Source: P36-A1 sp049478495 (GTDB lineage: Bacteria; Bacillota_I; Bacilli_A; JAJDGJ01). From it: a stretch of 64,000 bases of DNA. Of the stretch, positions 27,959-36,749 are shown one piece after another. Numbering within the stretch: the first letter of the stretch is position 1; every line of letters starts with the position of its first letter. The DNA is taken from the NCBI RefSeq assembly GCF_049478495.1, contig NZ_CP168083.1, positions 1,860,001 through 1,924,000 of the forward strand, written 5' to 3'. The notes under the pieces are model-generated. The model made no database searches. It worked only from the letters and a program-made list of their open reading frames with translations, and was not told the origin of the DNA. Both the position numbers and the translations under genes were made by a program.

Positions 27959-28405
27959 GTGAAAAAAGACATAAATTATATAATAAAAAATAAAAATTAT
28001 AATAAAATAGATGGTAAAGACTATTTAGATTCTGATATTGAATCATTAAGTATTGGCTATGTTGAAAGAAATGGTCTATTAGATGGTGACATTGCAGTCG
28101 AATTTCAAGATAACGAATCTAAAATATTAACTGCAACACAAGCTCTAGATTCAGCAATTACTTTATTACAAACATCATTATACTTTCAAGATGCCTATAA
28201 ATTTAAGAGTTTGTATGACAAGGATAACCCAACAGCTGGATTAATTGGTGTTCAAGGTGGAAGACTAACTTTTGATATTGATTTAGATAATCCAAATATT
28301 GAAAGAGATTTAAATTCTTTCTATAATACACTCCAACAAAATGGTGAAATATTAGGTGAAAGATACAAAATTATTGCTAGATTACTTAAAGAATTAGGTT
28401 ATTAA
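27959..28405 (+). CDS. uncharacterised 148-residue protein, partner of the AAA+/VWA protein
   Basis: I do not recognise a family. It is a soluble acidic protein with no signal peptide or membrane segment. The N-terminal half has the GYVERNGLLDGDIAVEF segment, the middle an alanine/leucine helix, and the end a predicted helical ERYKIIARLLKELGY. The GTG at 27959 is preferred because AAGGAG lies 9 nt upstream; an in-frame TTG at 27950 touches the ribosome binding site. The next gene starts 4 nt after its stop, so the two are probably co-translated and act together. Confidence 0.75.
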   Translation: MKKDINYIIKNKNYNKIDGKDYLDSDIESLSIGYVERNGLLDGDIAVEFQDNESKILTATQALDSAITLLQTSLYFQDAYKFKSLYDKDNPTAGLIGVQGGRLTFDIDLDNPNIERDLNSFYNTLQQNGEILGERYKIIARLLKELGY

Positions 28406-28408
28406 ACT

Positions 28409-30589
28409 ATGAAGCCATATAATATTACTAATAATAGAATTTTTAGTAGTGATGAATTATCTAAAATATGGGATATGCCAATGAATCATAAAATTAGTAA
28501 TTTAGAGTTAGAAATTGCTAGTAATATTTTTGAAACATTTTATGAAAGTGATTTAAGAATTAATAATATCCTTTTAGAAGGTGATGCTGGTTCTGGAAAA
28601 ACTGAGTTAGCAAAAGCTCTTTCATATCATTTAAACCTACCATATGTTAAAGTTACTTGTTTTGCAGATATGGATAAATCTGATGTATTTGGGGCTTTAT
28701 TGCCTGTTATAGATAGTGATGATACTAAGTATAAAGCTATTGTAGAAATTTTAGAAAAATATAGTATTTATGATGAGGTAGTCAATAAAATAAGCAGTGA
28801 GCTATTTATTGATAAAGATAGTGTATCTAGTTACTTAAATAACTTAGTTAATGAAATTAAGCCTAAAGAGGTTAGTTACAAATATTATCCTTCTGAAATT
28901 GTAAATGCTTTTGAGCATGGTTACTTACTTGAAATTCAAGAGCCTACTGTTATTCGGGATGCTTCTGTGCTAGTTGCTTTAAACTCTGTTTTAGAACAAG
29001 ATGGTATTTTAAATACCCCATTCAAGTCTATAAAAAGACATAATGATACTATAGTAGTTTTAACTACTAATCGTTCTTATCAAGGTAATAGACCTTTAAA
29101 TGAGTCTTTAAGAGATAGAATGCATATTAGTATTAAGATGAATTTACCTAGCATTGATATTATGATTGATAGAGCCATTGCTAAAACTAATTTTAATAAC
29201 AGGAATTTACTTAATTCGATGGCCCTTATTATTAAATTATTAGATGAAACTGCAAAAGCTAATAACATAAAAGGTGTCTCTGGTATGAGATCATTTTTAT
29301 ACTGGGTTAATGATTTGAAAAATAATCATGATATTATTGATTCATTTTACAATAAAGTCTTATATAAGATTACTACTGATTCTACCGAAATTCAAATACT
29401 GCTTGATGTTTTAAATAAAGATGATTTATTAAATAAATTAAAGCAAACTTCTAATGATCAGTTATCTTTAAAGCAAGTTGATCTATCTACTTTTACTGTT
29501 GAAGATATTAATTCTGATGAATTGTCTTTACTTGTTAATAAAGAATTGGAAAATAAAGATAAATTTGATGTTAATGATAGTAAAAAAGAAGAAGTTAATG
29601 AATCGATAGAAAGTAGTAATTATAATGAAAGTTTAAAAAGCTCTAGTGATAAAGATAGTAAGTTACAAGAAAATAAAGATATAGTATCAGTTCATTCTTT
29701 AGCTGATATTAGTAAAAGTGGTGTTGATAGAAAGCTTTTGAATAAAGATGCTCGAGCCATTTTGAATAAAACTATTCACAGTAAGTCTGGTTTAATTATT
29801 CATAGACCTAAGATTAAACAAGAATATATTGAGTTGATTAATGATGATATTTTAAAAATACAACCTGTAGTAATATCATTAGTTAAAAAAACACTTGCTT
29901 TAATTGATCAGGATAGTGATGTATCTATAAATAACAATTCTTTTATTGGTCAAAAGTTTAATGCTTCTAAAATTGTTAATAAGGATTTTCGTTATTTTAC
30001 TAAGTATTCTAATGAAGATACTAGACCACCAATAGCTATTGCCTTGAGAATTGATGAATCACTATCTATGTCTAAAGGTAATAGGATTAATAGTGCAAAA
30101 GTTTCTGCCTTAGCTATTAGCTTGTTTGCTAAATATTTAGATCTACCTTTACTAATCTATGGTGATACTGCTGATATAAGCGAGCGTGAGAAAACTTCTA
30201 TTTATTCATATAAGGAGTTTGAAGATGACTATGATAGAGGTATCTATTCTTTAGAAGCTATTAAACCTAAGCAAAACAACCGTGATGGTGCTGTTTTAAA
30301 AGTAATTTTAAGTAAATTAGAAAATGTAGAAGCTAGAACTAAAATTATTATTAATATTAGTGATGGGCTTCCAAAAGCTGCGCCAAATTATTCTAATCAA
30401 GTTGCTATTGATGATTTACAAGATATTACTCGACAAGCTATTTCTAATGGTATTATCTTTATTGCTGCTGCAATTGGTGATGATAAAGAAAAAATCAAGA
30501 ATATTTATGGAGCTAGTAATTTTCTAAACATTAGTGATTTAGATTCTTTGCCTAATATACTAATATCATTAATATCTAAATACATATAA
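28409..30589 (+). CDS. AAA+ (MoxR-like) ATPase fused to a von Willebrand factor A domain
   Basis: A 726-residue two-domain protein. The N-terminal AAA+ domain has Walker A GDAGSGKT at 58-65. The Walker B region reads YLLEIQEP, so the usual Asp is Gln. Sensor-1 (VVLTTN) and an arginine-finger region (LNESLRDRMH) follow. A Ser/Asn/Lys/Glu-rich linker occupies about 390-440. The C-terminal VWA-like domain has an intact MIDAS: D549-x-S551-x-S553, D626 in NRDGAV and D652 in ISDG. This resembles CobT/BchD/NorD-type remodelling ATPases that insert metals or activate partner enzymes. No chelatase, nitric-oxide reductase or Rubisco gene is adjacent, so the client is unknown. The terminator is shared with the convergent fabG-like gene. 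Confidence 0.85.
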   Translation: MKPYNITNNRIFSSDELSKIWDMPMNHKISNLELEIASNIFETFYESDLRINNILLEGDAGSGKTELAKALSYHLNLPYVKVTCFADMDKSDVFGALLPVIDSDDTKYKAIVEILEKYSIYDEVVNKISSELFIDKDSVSSYLNNLVNEIKPKEVSYKYYPSEIVNAFEHGYLLEIQEPTVIRDASVLVALNSVLEQDGILNTPFKSIKRHNDTIVVLTTNRSYQGNRPLNESLRDRMHISIKMNLPSIDIMIDRAIAKTNFNNRNLLNSMALIIKLLDETAKANNIKGVSGMRSFLYWVNDLKNNHDIIDSFYNKVLYKITTDSTEIQILLDVLNKDDLLNKLKQTSNDQLSLKQVDLSTFTVEDINSDELSLLVNKELENKDKFDVNDSKKEEVNESIESSNYNESLKSSSDKDSKLQENKDIVSVHSLADISKSGVDRKLLNKDARAILNKTIHSKSGLIIHRPKIKQEYIELINDDILKIQPVVISLVKKTLALIDQDSDVSINNNSFIGQKFNASKIVNKDFRYFTKYSNEDTRPPIAIALRIDESLSMSKGNRINSAKVSALAISLFAKYLDLPLLIYGDTADISEREKTSIYSYKEFEDDYDRGIYSLEAIKPKQNNRDGAVLKVILSKLENVEARTKIIINISDGLPKAAPNYSNQVAIDDLQDITRQAISNGIIFIAAAIGDDKEKIKNIYGASNFLNISDLDSLPNILISLISKYI

Positions 30590-30613
30590 AAAAGAGCTCA
30601 GTTGAGCTCTTTT
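30590..30613. terminator. bidirectional terminator between AAA/VWA and reductase genes
   Basis: A perfect palindrome, AAAAGAGCTCA / TGAGCTCTTTT, with A-run and T-run tails on both sides, placed between convergent genes. Confidence 0.9.
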
Positions 30614-30639
30614 AATTTATTTTGTTTGTAGTGTGAGTA

Positions 30640-31359
30640 CTAAAGTCTCATTCCACCATTAACACTTAATACATGTCCAGTAACATATGATGCTTCATCA
30701 CTTGCTAAGAATAAAATTGCATTTGCAATTTCTTCTGGTTGACCAAGTCTTTGTAACATAGTCATTTTTGCAAATTTTTCTAATAAATCTTCTGGTACAG
30801 TTTTTAAGATATCTGTCATTACATAACCAGGAGCTACAGCGTTAACTCTAACTTGTTCACCTTTACGAGCAAATTCTTTTGCCCAAGTTTTTGTTAGACC
30901 AATAACTCCAGCTTTTGTTGCTGCATAGTTAGCTTGACCAATATTACCAAATTCTCCAACTACAGATGAAATGTTAATAATTGAACCTACTTTGTTTGAA
31001 ACCATGTGTGGTCCAATTAATCTTGTCATATTGAATACACCTTTAAGGTTTACATCAATTACTGCATTCCATTGATCATCTGTCATTTTTGCAGTTAATG
31101 TATCTTTTGTGATACCAGCATTATTTACTAAGATATCAATTTTTCCATATTTTGCAATAATTGCATCAAAAGTTGCTTTACATCCTTCAACATCTGTTAC
31201 ATTAAGAATCATTCCTTCTACATTTTCATGTGTATAAGATAATTCTGACATATCAGTTGCGATAACTTTAGCTCCTTCTTCAGCTAATCTAATTGCAGTT
31301 TCCATACCGATTCCTTTTGCTCCACCAGTTACTACTGCTACTTTGTTTTCTAATCTCAT
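30640..31359 (-). CDS. SDR reductase, FabG/PhaB-like (probable acetoacetyl-CoA reductase)
   Basis: NAD(P)H-dependent short-chain reductase of 239 residues. The cofactor motif TGGAKGIG is at 11-18, NNAG at 79-82, and the catalytic triad is S132, Y145 and K149. By sequence it could be FabG (fatty-acid synthesis) or PhaB. It sits 30 nt after a thiolase gene in a lysine/butyrate island, with a MaoC-type hydratase nearby. That favours reduction of acetoacetyl-CoA to (R)-3-hydroxybutyryl-CoA. ATG after AAAGGGG. Confidence 0.85.
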   Translation of the reverse strand: MRLENKVAVVTGGAKGIGMETAIRLAEEGAKVIATDMSELSYTHENVEGMILNVTDVEGCKATFDAIIAKYGKIDILVNNAGITKDTLTAKMTDDQWNAVIDVNLKGVFNMTRLIGPHMVSNKVGSIINISSVVGEFGNIGQANYAATKAGVIGLTKTWAKEFARKGEQVRVNAVAPGYVMTDILKTVPEDLLEKFAKMTMLQRLGQPEEIANAILFLASDEASYVTGHVLSVNGGMRL

Positions 31360-31389
31360 TTTACTTACCCCTTTATTTGTTTTTATTTA

Positions 31390-32592
31390 TTAATCAATAT
31401 TTTCGACTAATATTGCAATTCCCATTCCTCCACCAATGCATAATGAAGCTAAACCATATTTTTTGTTTAATCTTTTCATTTGGTGTAATAGTGTAGTTAC
31501 AATACGAGCACCACTTGCTCCAACTGGGTGTCCTAAAGCTATTGCTCCACCACACACATTAATTTTTGCTAATAGTTCTTCTTTTGGTGTATTGTATTTT
31601 TCAACTAATTCTGTTACAACTCCTAATGATTGAGCTGCAAATGCTTCGTTTAATTCAAATATTTCTATATCTTCAAATTTAATATCTGTTTTTGTTAATA
31701 AGTTTTCAATTGCATGTACTGGTCCAAGTCCCATGTATTGAGGATCGATTGCTGCTTGTCCTACTGCAAGAATTTTTGCCATTGGTTTGAAACCATATTT
31801 TTCTACCATTTTTTCACTTGCGATAATTGAATAAGCTGCACCATCATTAATACCACTTGCATTACCTGCAGTTACAGTTCCATCTTTTTCAAATACAGCA
31901 CGTAATTTTCCAAGTTTTGCTAAATCACTTGTACGGTTAGGATGTTCATCTGTATCAAAAACAATATCACCTTTACGGTTTTTAATAGTTACTGGAACTA
32001 TTTCTTCTTTAAAGTATCCATTGTCTATTGCATTTATTGCTTTTAAAGTTGAATTGTAAGAAAATTCATCTTGTGCTTCTCTTGAAATAGAGTGTAATCT
32101 TGCAATGTTTTCTGCAGTTACTCCCATGTGAACTCCACTATATGCATCAGTTAATGCATCAAATACTAGTGTATCCTTTGCAACTGCATCTCCAAGTCTT
32201 AATCCTTGTCTAGCATTTGGAATAGCATATGGTGACATTGACATATTTTCACTACCACCTGCAATAATCATTTCAGCTTCTTCAGCTTTGATTGCAGTAT
32301 AAGCATTTGCTATACTTTTAATTCCTGAACCACAAACCATGTTTACTGAGTATCCTGGAATTTTTTGATCTAAACCAGCTTTAATAGCTACTTGTCTACC
32401 AACACCTTGTCCTGCTAGTGCTGGTAATACATTACCTGTAATTACTTCGTTAATATCGTTAGAATCAATTTTGTTGTCTTCAACAAGAGTCTTTACAACT
32501 GTAGCTCCTAATTCACTTACTGGTACTTTTGATAATGATTTGTCTAAAGAACCAATTGCTGTTCTTTTAGAATCAATAATGTATACATTCAT
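31390..32592 (-). CDS. atoB: acetyl-CoA C-acetyltransferase (thiolase)
   Basis: Degradative/biosynthetic thiolase of 400 residues that interconverts acetoacetyl-CoA and two acetyl-CoA. The acyl-accepting cysteine is C87 in NMVCGSG; the C-terminal blocks GHPVGASGARI and CIGGGMGIA carry the second active-site residues. I start at ATG 32592, which follows AAAGGAGG; a longer frame begins upstream but has no ribosome binding site and adds a non-homologous tail. It feeds acetyl-CoA from the acetoacetyl-CoA produced by AtoDA, and is the first gene of a two-gene unit with the reductase. Confidence 0.94.
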   Translation of the reverse strand: MNVYIIDSKRTAIGSLDKSLSKVPVSELGATVVKTLVEDNKIDSNDINEVITGNVLPALAGQGVGRQVAIKAGLDQKIPGYSVNMVCGSGIKSIANAYTAIKAEEAEMIIAGGSENMSMSPYAIPNARQGLRLGDAVAKDTLVFDALTDAYSGVHMGVTAENIARLHSISREAQDEFSYNSTLKAINAIDNGYFKEEIVPVTIKNRKGDIVFDTDEHPNRTSDLAKLGKLRAVFEKDGTVTAGNASGINDGAAYSIIASEKMVEKYGFKPMAKILAVGQAAIDPQYMGLGPVHAIENLLTKTDIKFEDIEIFELNEAFAAQSLGVVTELVEKYNTPKEELLAKINVCGGAIALGHPVGASGARIVTTLLHQMKRLNKKYGLASLCIGGGMGIAILVENID

Positions 32593-32609
32593 ATGTATAT
32601 CCTCCTTTA

Positions 32610-33007
32610 GGTTATTTTTTTTATATTTTTTCTGATTTTTCTGAATAAGGTAAATCAATTTTTATTTACATCACTTCTCAATTTTTAGTAGATTATTCTA
32701 TTATATAATAAATTTATTATGAGTTAGAAAATAACACTTTCTTTTCTATTACTTTCTTCATTTATAATTATAATACTAAATTAGTCATTTATCTAACACC
32801 TGACATGTGACTTTTTACTCAAGTGATTTTATTAATTTTTCTTTACCTAATTTTATTATAAACATCATAATTCCTTATCACAAGTTTATCATACTATTCG
32901 CTAATATTGTTTTTTTATGTAACTCATAAGCATTACTTATGTATTAGTATAATATTAATCATTGTTTTTAAAGTTATAGATTATTCCTTTACTTTACGTA
33001 TTTTTTA
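32610..33007. other. intergenic region upstream of thiolase
   Basis: About 400 bases of A+T-rich DNA between the kam operon terminator and the thiolase gene. It holds a probable thiolase promoter (-10 TATAAT on the minus strand near 32770) and a dyad CATAAG-N5-CTTATG (32925-32941). No ORF or RNA gene recognised. Confidence 0.4.
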
Positions 33008-33008
33008 C

Positions 33009-33046
33009 AAAAAAAAGCTAGATTTTTAACATCTAGCATTTTTTTA
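33009..33046 (-). terminator. terminator of the lysine fermentation operon
   Basis: Minus strand: GCTAGAT (33037-33031), short loop, ATCTAGC (33023-33017), then eight T residues. It follows the kamE stop codon. Confidence 0.9.
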
Positions 33047-33060
33047 TTTGTATAAATTAT

Positions 33061-33813
33061 CTATTTAATATTTCTTTCTACCATCTCTTGAACTGCAAAA
33101 CTTGCAACATCATCAGCAAATTTTCCAGGTCCAAATCCAGCATCATAACCTAGCTCTTTAGCTAGTTCATGTGAAATTCTTGGTCCACCACCAATTAAGA
33201 TAACTTTATCTCTTAAATTACTAGCTTCTAATAATTCTACTAAGTTTGTCATATTTTCAATATGAACATCTTTTTGTGTTACTGTTTGAGACACTAATAA
33301 AATATCTGCATTTAAATCGATAGCTTTTTGAATTAATACTTCATTTTCTACTTGACTACCTAAGTTATATGCATCTATCATATCGTATCGTTCTAAACCA
33401 TAATGTCCAGCAAAACCTTTCATGTTCATGATTGCATCAATACCAACAGTGTGCGCATCTGTACCAGTTGAAGCTCCAACTACTATTATTTTACGTCCAA
33501 TGTTTTCTTTGATATAATCATCTGTTTCATGCATATCCATTACTTCAGTTTCTACTTCAACTACTTTAATATCATCATAGTCTAATCCTTTAGTTAATTG
33601 ACCATAAACAACATAGAAAGTGAATCCATCATCTAATTTATGAGCATAAGGTACTAAAGGATTTTCTAATCCCATATTTTTTGCTGTTATTTTAGCTGCT
33701 TCTATTCCTTTTTGATCATTATTCACAGGTAAAGTAAATGAAAGTTGTACTTTACCATCATTCATAGTATCTCCATAAGGAAGAACATTTTTCATATCTA
33801 ATGTACTAGACAC
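33061..33813 (-). CDS. kamE: lysine 5,6-aminomutase beta subunit
   Basis: Small, B12-binding subunit (250 residues) of the adenosylcobalamin/PLP enzyme that moves the terminal amino group of beta-lysine to C5. The cobalamin motif D-x-H-x-x-G is D119-A-H121-T-V-G124. K132 in the MKGFAG segment just after it is the probable PLP lysine by analogy with characterised enzymes. It starts at GTG after AAAGGAGTG and overlaps kamD by 8 nt. Last gene of the operon. Confidence 0.95.
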   Translation of the reverse strand: MSSTLDMKNVLPYGDTMNDGKVQLSFTLPVNNDQKGIEAAKITAKNMGLENPLVPYAHKLDDGFTFYVVYGQLTKGLDYDDIKVVEVETEVMDMHETDDYIKENIGRKIIVVGASTGTDAHTVGIDAIMNMKGFAGHYGLERYDMIDAYNLGSQVENEVLIQKAIDLNADILLVSQTVTQKDVHIENMTNLVELLEASNLRDKVILIGGGPRISHELAKELGYDAGFGPGKFADDVASFAVQEMVERNIK

Positions 33814-35365
33814 TTGGATCCACTCCTTTCATTAAATCAATAAATGGATTATAGTATACGTCTTCTTTAGCTACTACACCTTCTAGACCTTTACCACCAT
33901 CAATTGGTCTTTTTACATCTGCAAAAATTCCTTTTTCTAATGCATTGAAAAGTCCATAATCATTAATTTCTGCTAATAGATCAACAGCATTATCTAAAAC
34001 TACTTTTGCTCTATTTTCCATTATTCCACCTTTTTTAAATTCAATTTCATCACTTAGTGAAGCCATTGAATCAAAGATGTATTGTGCATTTTCTATTGAA
34101 ACATATCTATCAGAAATAAATGGTGTGTGAATTGCTTCAGTCATCATTCCTAATAAATGTAATCTTTGACCTGTTAAAATAGTTACCATATTAAATAATG
34201 CATCTTGTACTTGTCCTTTAAAGATATTACCAGTCATATATTTAGTTGGTGGCATATATTTTAGAGGTGCTTTTGGGAAGATTTCTCTTACCATTTGCGC
34301 TTGTGCATATTCATAAACAAAACTATCTTTTGTATCTGGATCAATTTCAAAAGCATGTCCTAATCCCATTTGTTCTTCAGGCATACCTGCATTAAGTGCG
34401 AATTGTTCATTGATGAATTGAGAAGCTACAACTGTATGTGCTTGATCATAAGCATCTGCAGTAGTTAAGTAGTTATCTTCTCCTGTATTTATAATAACCC
34501 CAGCAAATCCATTAATTATTCTTGAGAAGTATTGATCAACTAATGTTCTTTTCATATTGATATCTCTAAATAGAATTCCATAAAGTGCATCATTTAGCAT
34601 TACATCTAATCTTTCTAAAGCTCCCATAGCTGCGATTTCAGGCATACATAGTCCTGAACAGTAGTTACATAATCTAATATATCTTTTTTGTTCTTCTCCT
34701 ACTTCATCAAGCGCTTTACGCATGATTCTGAAGTTTTCTTGAGTTGCATATGTACCACCAAAACCTTCTGTAGTTGGACCAAATGGAACATAATCTAATA
34801 ATGATTGACCAGTTGTTCTAATTACAGCAATAACATCTGCACCTTGTCTAGCTGCTGCTTTTGCTTGTGTGATATCTTCATATATATTTCCTGTTGCAAC
34901 AATTACATATAACAATGGACCTGTTTTATCTCCATAGTCTGCTAAATAATTGTTACGTTGTTGACGATTACCTGCTATTTTTGTTACAGATTCTTTTGCT
35001 ACTTTATCCACTGTATTTTTAATTTCTTCAATACTAGCCATAGCAAGTTCAGTTATATTTAGTTCTTTTGCTCCAACTTTTTCAGCAATTTCTTGAGCGC
35101 TTAAATTTGTTTGAATCATAGCATTACCTAAATATAAACAAATTCCATCTCCTAGTTTGTTGTTTTCTACTAAATGGTCAACGATTAAATTTGGGTATGG
35201 TACTCCCATTTCATCAACATTATCAATTCCGAATAGACGAGCGATTGTTCTTTCAGTTGCTACAGTAGTATGTAAATCCACAAATTCTTGTACATCATCT
35301 GCTATAGTTTTAGATATCTCTCTGGCTTTATCAACTTGATTCCAATCTATGTTTAATTTGCTCAT
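33806..35365 (-). CDS. kamD: lysine 5,6-aminomutase alpha subunit
   Basis: Large TIM-barrel subunit (519 residues) of lysine 5,6-aminomutase, acting on L-beta-lysine (or D-lysine). Recognised by overall similarity to KamD/OraE, including RLCNYCSGLCMPEIAAMGALERLD in two overlapping blocks near 235-258 and PPTKYMTGNIFKG near 375-387. The length matches the family. It is translationally coupled to kamE by an 8-nt overlap, which fits the obligate heterotetramer. Confidence 0.95.
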   Translation of the reverse strand: MSKLNIDWNQVDKAREISKTIADDVQEFVDLHTTVATERTIARLFGIDNVDEMGVPYPNLIVDHLVENNKLGDGICLYLGNAMIQTNLSAQEIAEKVGAKELNITELAMASIEEIKNTVDKVAKESVTKIAGNRQQRNNYLADYGDKTGPLLYVIVATGNIYEDITQAKAAARQGADVIAVIRTTGQSLLDYVPFGPTTEGFGGTYATQENFRIMRKALDEVGEEQKRYIRLCNYCSGLCMPEIAAMGALERLDVMLNDALYGILFRDINMKRTLVDQYFSRIINGFAGVIINTGEDNYLTTADAYDQAHTVVASQFINEQFALNAGMPEEQMGLGHAFEIDPDTKDSFVYEYAQAQMVREIFPKAPLKYMPPTKYMTGNIFKGQVQDALFNMVTILTGQRLHLLGMMTEAIHTPFISDRYVSIENAQYIFDSMASLSDEIEFKKGGIMENRAKVVLDNAVDLLAEINDYGLFNALEKGIFADVKRPIDGGKGLEGVVAKEDVYYNPFIDLMKGVDPSV

Positions 35366-35367
35366 TC

Positions 35368-36747
35368 TTATTCCCCTTTCTTGTATTCTGTTTCTATATA
35401 TTTTTTTAGTTCTTTATCCATGTTTAAAAAGTTCATTACTTTAAAAGCATCATATGGAACTGTTTTTTCTTTATCAACTTTTACTAAAGTGTAATCCATT
35501 ACTCTTTGGATATCATCACTTGTACTACATATAATATCACAATCATCTAAACCTTTTACTTGATAATGTACATGCTTAACATCTGGATCTAAGTCTAAGT
35601 GTGTTGATAAGACTGCATACACATTTTTATTTTTCAAATATCTTATTAATCCTGTTACAATTTTCTTAGCTTCTACTGGATTTGTTCCTCTTGCAAATTC
35701 ATCAAGTATTATTAGACCATTATCATTGTTATTAATTATTTCTAATGCTTGATTTAAGACATATACTTCCATACCAAATGAACTTAAACTATTTTCTACA
35801 TCTTGTAACTCATCAGAAACAAAAAGTATGTATGAAAGTATTGGCATTGATGCTTGATCGGCAAATGGGTAAAAACCATTTTGAAACAGTAATGTATTTA
35901 GTAAAATATTTTTTAAAGTAACACTTTTTCCCGACATATTAGATCCTGTAATTAATGAAATATTTTCTTCTATGTCAATATCTAAACAAGTATAATTATA
36001 TCCATTTTGGCAGACTATTTCTTTTATCATTGGATTATATGCTTGATTTAAGACAATGTTTTTACTAAAACTAGGTTTGTTTAAATTATAATTATTTGCA
36101 ACTTTAGCTTTAGCTATTAGCAAATCTAATTTAGATATTTGTTTTATTGTAGCAATTAATGAATCTTGATAATTAGCAATTGTTTTACTTATTTCAACTT
36201 TTACTTTTAATTCTTCATCTTTTATAATTTCTTTAATTGATTCATCATCTTTATTTTCTTTTAATAAACGTCTATTCTGTTTTAGTTTTTCAGAATATTC
36301 ATCATATAAATGAAAAAATGGCATCTTTGAATTATCTTTATCTAGATATTCAAACAATGGTGTATAATCAAAGAAATTAAATTCTTGAAGCTTTGTTTCA
36401 ATTGGAGTAAATAAAACAACTAATTTTTTTACATTATAAATCATTTTTTTTATTTCAAATATTTCTATTTCATCTAAAATCATAATTTCTAAATTATCTA
36501 CTATATTTTTAATATCTTTAAATCGTGCAAGTAAGACTTCAGTTTCTTTAAAAACTTTTTTATTATTATTTAGTAATTCTTGAACAATTTGTATTTTATT
36601 AAACTCTTCTTCTAATTCGGCTTCATTTGTATAAGGTTTTAATGTATTTAGTAGATCTTGTCCATAAATACTATTAATATTCAATAGATCCATTACATAT
36701 TTATAACCTATTTCATTTTTTTGTTTAGTGTCTAAATATTGTTTCAT
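35368..36747 (-). CDS. kamC: MutS-like ATPase, lysine 5,6-aminomutase reactivase subunit KamC
   Basis: A 459-residue protein with a MutS-type ABC ATPase domain: Walker A GSNMSGKS at 268-275, and Walker B with LIILDEFARGTNP near 347-359. A helical lever-like region replaces the mismatch-recognition domains, so it is not a mismatch-repair protein. Its place between kamB and kamD matches the family named KamC. That family is proposed to release inactivated cobalamin from lysine 5,6-aminomutase. Function is by family and context. ATG after AAAGGAG. Confidence 0.85.
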   Translation of the reverse strand: MKQYLDTKQKNEIGYKYVMDLLNINSIYGQDLLNTLKPYTNEAELEEEFNKIQIVQELLNNNKKVFKETEVLLARFKDIKNIVDNLEIMILDEIEIFEIKKMIYNVKKLVVLFTPIETKLQEFNFFDYTPLFEYLDKDNSKMPFFHLYDEYSEKLKQNRRLLKENKDDESIKEIIKDEELKVKVEISKTIANYQDSLIATIKQISKLDLLIAKAKVANNYNLNKPSFSKNIVLNQAYNPMIKEIVCQNGYNYTCLDIDIEENISLITGSNMSGKSVTLKNILLNTLLFQNGFYPFADQASMPILSYILFVSDELQDVENSLSSFGMEVYVLNQALEIINNNDNGLIILDEFARGTNPVEAKKIVTGLIRYLKNKNVYAVLSTHLDLDPDVKHVHYQVKGLDDCDIICSTSDDIQRVMDYTLVKVDKEKTVPYDAFKVMNFLNMDKELKKYIETEYKKGE

Positions 36748-36749
36748 TT

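Noticed and set aside
32593..32658. N-terminal extension of the thiolase by 22 codons
   Set aside because: The extension is lysine-rich and non-homologous, and the GGAGG site and family N terminus (MNVYIIDSKRT) point to ATG 32592.
35368..36747. DNA mismatch repair protein MutS/MutS2
   Set aside because: Only the ATPase and a lever-like region are present; no mismatch-recognition, clamp or Smr domain, and the gene lies inside the kam operon, so KamC fits better.
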